Assembly: GCA_963922205.1 (NCBI GenBank)
Contig: CAWUHX010000014.1
Coordinates: forward strand, 246,001 to 310,000
Reading direction: 5' to 3'
Length of the DNA: 64,000 nucleotides
Origin: Romanomermis culicivorax
Taxonomy: Eukaryota; Nematoda; Enoplea; Mermithida; Mermithidae
Positions 59,111-64,000 of the stretch are shown in pieces (positions within the stretch are counted from its first letter, which is position 1; the number at the start of each line of letters is the position of its first letter). The notes beneath the pieces are model-generated. The model did not search any database. It saw only the letters and a program-made list of their open reading frames with translations, and had not been told where the DNA came from. The position numbers and the translations under genes are program-made.

Positions 59111-60335
59111 TTCCAACCAAACATGGGCATCTTCAAAATTTTGAGGAGAGTACAGGGGTGGATCTTGTTTTTTTTGGCGTTTTTTGACACAAAAAATTCA
59201 AAGAGGTTGACCAAAAAATTTGTTTTCATTGCAAATTTTTCAGTTTCGAAATCCTTGGGGTAGTTTTTACCCTCATGTCTTCCCTTACACATGTTTGATT
59301 TCAACCGTGTTGAAATTTTTTACTGAATTTGGTGTCAACAGAGGGAATCAACTGTGGGAGAGTGGAACATAAAATCCATTCAACCTTTTTTAGAAAAAAA
59401 GCTACAAGACAAAGCATTCTTAGAATAAAGTCGATTGTGCAAGATATGCTTAATTCACTCATTTTATATAACATATCGTATAGAATTCGCTCCTTAAGTT
59501 CTACTGATTAAAAGCTGTAAACAAATTTATGCTCTCTATATTGGCACTCGAAATCAAGTTATCACAAACTTTTCTTTTATATTCAACAAAATAGCATTAT
59601 TCACAGTTTTTTGATTTAAACTGAAACTTTCAGAAAGAACACTTTTTGCAGGATTGCAGACGGGAAGCAATTTCACCCATCCCCATCACTCCCGTGCTGC
59701 TTTCAAAACAGTCGTACTGTTGCTGTGGGAGTGCTAGTAGAGTGGGGGAGACGCGGGAACTGCATTTGGTGCACGCCCCTGATATAGGCATGGCTGAATC
59801 AGAAGCTTTTTAATGGTATTTTTGTATTCTTTACCCTGTTGCTCCATTTGCATATGGTGCCCAGTGACTGCAATCAAGATCCAATTGCACTAAAGGGGTC
59901 TAAGCTCGAGCTCGGAATAATCTCGAACAAAAAGGCGACTCGGTTTTGTCTTAAGTTTGGTATAATCTCAGTGTCATCGGGATTATAACGAGCTGAATGT
60001 CGAAATTATCCCCAGTCCGAGCTGTCGGGTTGCACTAACATTTTCACATAATAGGAAAAACTGCACGATGCTACAGAATATACTTTTTCACAGGCATGGA
60101 CAATTTTTTATTGAGAAAGAATGAAAATCCAATATTAGAAAAGTGAATTTTTCCCAACTTTAACCCAAGTTCTCAAAAATCTAGTCCGCTCCTTTTTCAA
60201 GCTTGGTGAATATCTAAGCAAGTATATTCTTCTTTTTTCTGCCCCATCGGGGCATTTTCTAATAAATTAGAACTCAAATTTACTTGGTCCCCGAATTTCT
60301 AAATTCTAATTTCCCAATTTTCAAATCATAATAAT

Positions 60336-60653
60336 ATGACTGGAACAGTAAATTTGAAAAATCTAAAACATCATTTTGAACTTATATTCAATTCAGTCAA
60401 TATTTTGAAATCCATCAACATGGTCAGCGATCTTTTAATATCGGACACATACCCCCAACACAAAGATTTTGCCAAAGTTATGCGTAACACAAATGCCATT
60501 ATCACTGCTTATACTGCAGCACAAGCGTGCTTCAATTTGGACTCTTACATAAAACAATTAGGGAGTCAAGTTCCATATTTAACAGAGATTGTATTATATA
60601 TTTGTCATCAGTGGGGAAACGGCAATACCAGGTACCCAGGGGCTGGTGCCTAG
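60336..60653 (+). CDS. Possible small protein or first exon, hypothetical
   Basis: ATG frame of 105 codons with balanced composition (MTGTVNLKNLKHHFELIFNS ... NTNAIITAYTAAQACFNLDS). A donor-like CAG/GTACCC at about 60,632 could end an exon. No family is recognised, and no downstream exon is supported. It lies between repeats, so chance is a real possibility. Confidence 0.3.
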   Translation: MTGTVNLKNLKHHFELIFNSVNILKSINMVSDLLISDTYPQHKDFAKVMRNTNAIITAYTAAQACFNLDSYIKQLGSQVPYLTEIVLYICHQWGNGNTRYPGAGA

Positions 60654-61149
60654 ATGGAATGAGAGATGAACTAAGCGATTATGGAAATTGTTCGTTCATT
60701 ACTGGGTTTGTCAGTGGTGGTCCAAAAACATACACTTTTTAAGTTCACAGTTTCTTTGACGAATCATTTCACCATATTATCAGAGTTCGAGGCATAACGT
60801 TATCCTCCGACACAACGAAAAAAGTGAATTTTTATTCAGTTTGTTGCCAAGCTTTTGCATTTGTCAAAAATGATTGACATGAAAAAATAAACATTCATCA
60901 TTTTTCTGTAGAAAGCCAAAAAGATCAGAAAGTTGTTACATGCAAAACAGTCAAAAACTTTTGTACTGTGTATGATGAATGCATTTTCAAACCCAATTTC
61001 TGTACTTATCCTTATAGTTGGTGTGAATAAGAAACTTTTTCATACATAATTTCTATTCATATATGCATTTATGAAATGTATGTAACTAGAATGATTAATT
61101 AAATATTAAATTTATATATTACATTTTTGTGTTATATTTTCCTCCATAG

Positions 61150-61358
61150 CAGTAACAATCTGGTGGCAGTAGAGTCCCTAGTGGCTGTAAGGACCCTGGT
61201 GTTAATAGAGACCCCTGATATAGACCCTGTGGTGGCAGTAGAGATGCTGGTTGCAGAAAAGACCCTGGTGAGGGTAGAGATCCTAGTGGCAGTAGAGGCA
61301 ATGGTGGCTGTAGAGATGCTGGTGGCAGTAAAAACCCTAGTGGCTGTAGAGGGGTCTA
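61150..61358 (+). repeat. 18-bp minisatellite
   Basis: About eleven copies of a GTAGAGACCCTGGTGGCA-type unit (variants AGAGATCCTAGTGGCA, AGTAGAGGCAATGGTGGC). Because 18 is a multiple of three it gives VAVETL-type repeats on the plus strand. It directly abuts the foldback arm at 61,361. Confidence 0.85.
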
Positions 61359-61360
61359 TG

Positions 61361-62430
61361 AAAATTGGGTGAAAGACAATTGGGTGAAGATCAATTAGGT
61401 GAATGACAACTGGGTGAACGACAATTGAGTGGATGCATCCATTGGATGAATGCAACAATTGGGTGAAAGACAGTTGGGTGAAAGACAGTTGGGTGAAAGA
61501 CAATCGGGTGGCTATGAAAATTAGGTGAATGGGACAATTGGGTTTAAATAATTAAAAAGGGTGCTTATGTGGGTAGGAACGTAAAACATGTTTGGAATAA
61601 ACAAAAGACACTGCAGTTTGCATCAAATGAGCACCAAAAATCTCAAATTAGTTTTACACTAAAATTACTTCAATCTCTGACATGTTAGTTATAGTCTTTT
61701 TTTATAAAATGCTTCCAAATAGAAAAAGTGATACCAATCAGTAATGTCGTCAAAATCTTTTGCATGGAGCTCTTACTGTAAAATTTTTCACTAGAAAAAT
61801 TGTTATAGCTCAGGTCAGTATGCTCATAATTTTGCAGTCCAGTATGATATATTGTTTACCAGCAAATTGTGTAAATCTGGAATACTACTTCTTTTCTGCT
61901 TTCATTATTTAGAAGCATTTAAAAAAACAGACTATAATTGTTCAAACCCTGTCAATGATTTGTATCCTATGATTTTGAAAGTATAGTAGGTTTAACGAGA
62001 ACAAAAGTTTTTTGAATTTTTAGTAGTGCCTATAAGTGTAAAAAAATTACTTGATCAAGCTGATTTTCTGTTGTACATTAAAAGTTCATTGGAGAGTTGA
62101 ATTGAATTAGATCATTTCGACCAATTGATTTGCTTTTCAGTGTAGAGTTTTTTTCTTTTAAGTCAACTCTTTGATGCATTTGGAATTTCAGTAATGTTTG
62201 ACTCAGCCCTGTGGGATGGACCTCACTCTGGCGGTAAGTTGTGCATAAAGATTTCTTCCCACACTCCATCAAGTGTAAATGCTTTTCTATCATTTTCACC
62301 CAATGGTCGCATTCCCCCAATAGTCATAGTCACCTTTCACCCAACTATCATTCACTCAATTGTCATACTCATCCAATTGTCGCAATCACTGAATTGTTGT
62401 TCACCAAATTTTCATTCACCCAATTGTTGG
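61361..62430. mobile_element. Foldback element FB2 with 15-bp subterminal repeats, carrying a MITE
   Basis: Left arm 61,361-61,548 repeats AATTGGGTGAAAGAC; right arm 62,290-62,430 carries the inverse (TTCACCCAATTGTC and variants). The centre contains M1 copy 3. Beyond the right arm, GCTGTAGAGACACCAGTGGCA resembles one unit of the 18-bp minisatellite that borders the left arm, so the minisatellite may belong to the element. Confidence 0.75.
61690..61936. mobile_element. Miniature TIR element M1, copy 3
   Basis: TATAGTCTTTTTTTATAAAA left end, TTTAAAAAAACAGACTATA right end, 247 bp. Nested within foldback FB2. Confidence 0.75.
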
Positions 62431-62519
62431 GATCCTGCTGTAGAGACACCAGTGGCAATAAACTCACTTCCACAGGTCATATGATCTTGGTGACATGATA
62501 TTGGGTGGCTCCGCCTCTT

Positions 62520-64000
62520 TCCTATACTTTAGTGTGTATATACATTTTAGTGTTGCACCCTGTAGGAGCTGGTAGAACTACTTATGAACATTGGTACAAG
62601 TTTATAATTTGTAATTTGTAATTGGTACTGTCAAAAACATATCAACAAACAACATATTCTAAGGTTCATATTTTCTAGATTGAATTAATTGTGTGAAGTT
62701 GATCAAGTTTAGTGTTACAAAAGCAAATTAATTATATGCAAAAGGTCCATGTGCTATGGGGTCAACATCTCAGTAAATAGTCCGTGTTCTATGTTTCCAA
62801 GAAAATTATCTGGGGAAATGTTTTGCTTCACTTCATCTTTTGCTTGAATACACTGGCAATCCAATTGTATGACCCTTTTCCTAATAGAAGTTCACTGACT
62901 TTTTGGTTTTGATGCTAGTAGTCTTGGAAATTCGGCTTGAAGAACCTAATTCATGTATTGACTTGTAGCATACAGAATTATTTAATCTGATTAATGTGTG
63001 CTGAACTTTCCAACCATTTTGAAATATCTTCTAATATAGCCGACCCAGCTAGGGTATCCTGTGTGGAAGTATAAGGAAAATATGCATGCAGTTGACAGCA
63101 AAAACTAAAAAATTAAAAAAGTGAAGTATAAAAAATGAAATGTGGGCGATTCGAAAGAAATTATGCTAAAAGTAAGGATATAAGTACATAAACAATAATG
63201 GTATCATGAGAGTGATACAAACAACTGAAATGAGAAAAAAGATAGGACAAGAAAAGTAATACAGAAGCATTACAACTGTATTGATGGAAATTGCATTGAT
63301 CAAAGTAGTTTGGCTCATCATGAGCCAGACTTTCCAAACCCCTTAAGGACACAAAAATATGAAAAATATCTGCACTAATATCTTTTCTCTTCAATCTACT
63401 GCAATATAGAAGACAAAATGGACCAGGCACCAATATGTTTGGCCCCTGAGTGGATATCATTGGAATAGCTCCAAGACTTTTTCCATTCACTGCTCCTTTG
63501 CTTTAAAAATTTTATTGCCTTCAGTAATTTGTCCCTCAAGCCTTACAATTTGCAAAGCTATTTCTTCATTTCTATTCTACAACTGACAGGCAGTCCAAAA
63601 GAAGCATTAATATCGTAGAATAGCATTAAGGCATATACATTGGCTCCCTGGTTCATTAGTTTACTTAGACCTTAACTAATATCATTTGACATGTATCTTA
63701 TGAACATAGCTTTGATAGCCCAGTCCATTGATGGAAAATGTTTGTTTCTGAACCAAAACTAGTTGTCACTGCAACGTCTTCATGCCTTGGACAGTAAATA
63801 TGAATATTTCAGGATTTCTTTGACCAAAAGTAGTAATTTCTGTACTGTCTTTCCGCTTTTTAGAAAAATATTAAGAAGTGTTTTTCATTGATTGATCCCT
63901 TCACATCAAATTCTCAAGGATTTTTGACACCATGTATAAAATTCCATTGACCTACACAGAACCTTCAGGTTGTATATGGGATGGTTTGCTATCTTTTTAG
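62520..64000. other. Gene-poor sequence
   Basis: No supported gene. The 109-codon minus-strand frame at 63,161-63,490 has no recognisable domain or splice context. Confidence 0.4.

Noticed and set aside
61132-61503. Repeat protein encoded by the 18-bp minisatellite
   Set aside because: Frame openness follows from the unit length; it runs into the unrelated 15-bp foldback array and lacks a promoter or splice context.

Overview
This window is nuclear DNA from an animal, almost certainly a nematode. It is AT-rich, gene-poor and has introns. Four things point to nematodes: a (TTAGGC)n tract, which is the nematode telomere repeat; U-rich TTTTCAG splice acceptors; two copies of a seven-transmembrane receptor resembling the nematode sra/srab chemoreceptors; and a ten-cysteine TIL-type protease inhibitor. 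No bacterial operons, CRISPR arrays or confident structural RNA genes were seen. Species cannot be named.

Layout. 0.5-1.5 kb is a pentanucleotide (TATTG/CACTG) array. 4.6-13.3 kb is an AT-rich repeat island. It holds diverged dispersed repeats, a ~125 bp degenerate satellite (8.15-9.9 kb), a 0.9 kb T-rich tract and, inside it, the last exon of a TIL inhibitor gene (minus strand). 13.28-18.59 kb is an almost complete L1/Tx1-type LINE (minus strand) with a perfect 16-bp target-site duplication, disabled by a nonsense codon in ORF1 and two frameshifts in ORF2. A ~430 bp (AAT)n tract follows at 19.06-19.5 kb, then a foldback element at 20.1-21.2 kb and an interstitial telomeric tract at 24.3 kb.

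26.1-39.3 kb holds two degenerate receptor paralogues (26.1 and 33.85 kb) and three solo-LTR-like elements, each with its own 4-bp target duplication (32.06, 34.96 and 38.1 kb). The first of these LTRs lies between the arms of a 1.65 kb inverted repeat. There is also a 757-bp terminal-inverted-repeat element with a 5-bp duplication and a second foldback of the 20-kb type.

The main gene runs on the minus strand from 56,213 to 42,381. I reconstructed ten coding exons whose splice phases all agree: a signal-peptide exon, an S1 (trypsin) domain with His, Asp and Ser all present, a ~300-residue cysteine-containing linker, and a second S1-like domain in which His, Asp and Ser are all replaced. An in-frame TGA lies in the third coding exon. 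The reading is a secreted tandem active/inactive serine protease, possibly recently broken.

57-64 kb is repeats again: a tRNA-like fold with an inverted partner T-arm, an ~85-100 bp tandem array related to sequence at 40-41 kb, two more copies of a ~250 bp TIR element, an 18-bp minisatellite and another foldback. Most short open frames here are chance or repeat-derived. Functional links between the genes (for example inhibitor and protease) are not shown by the sequence.
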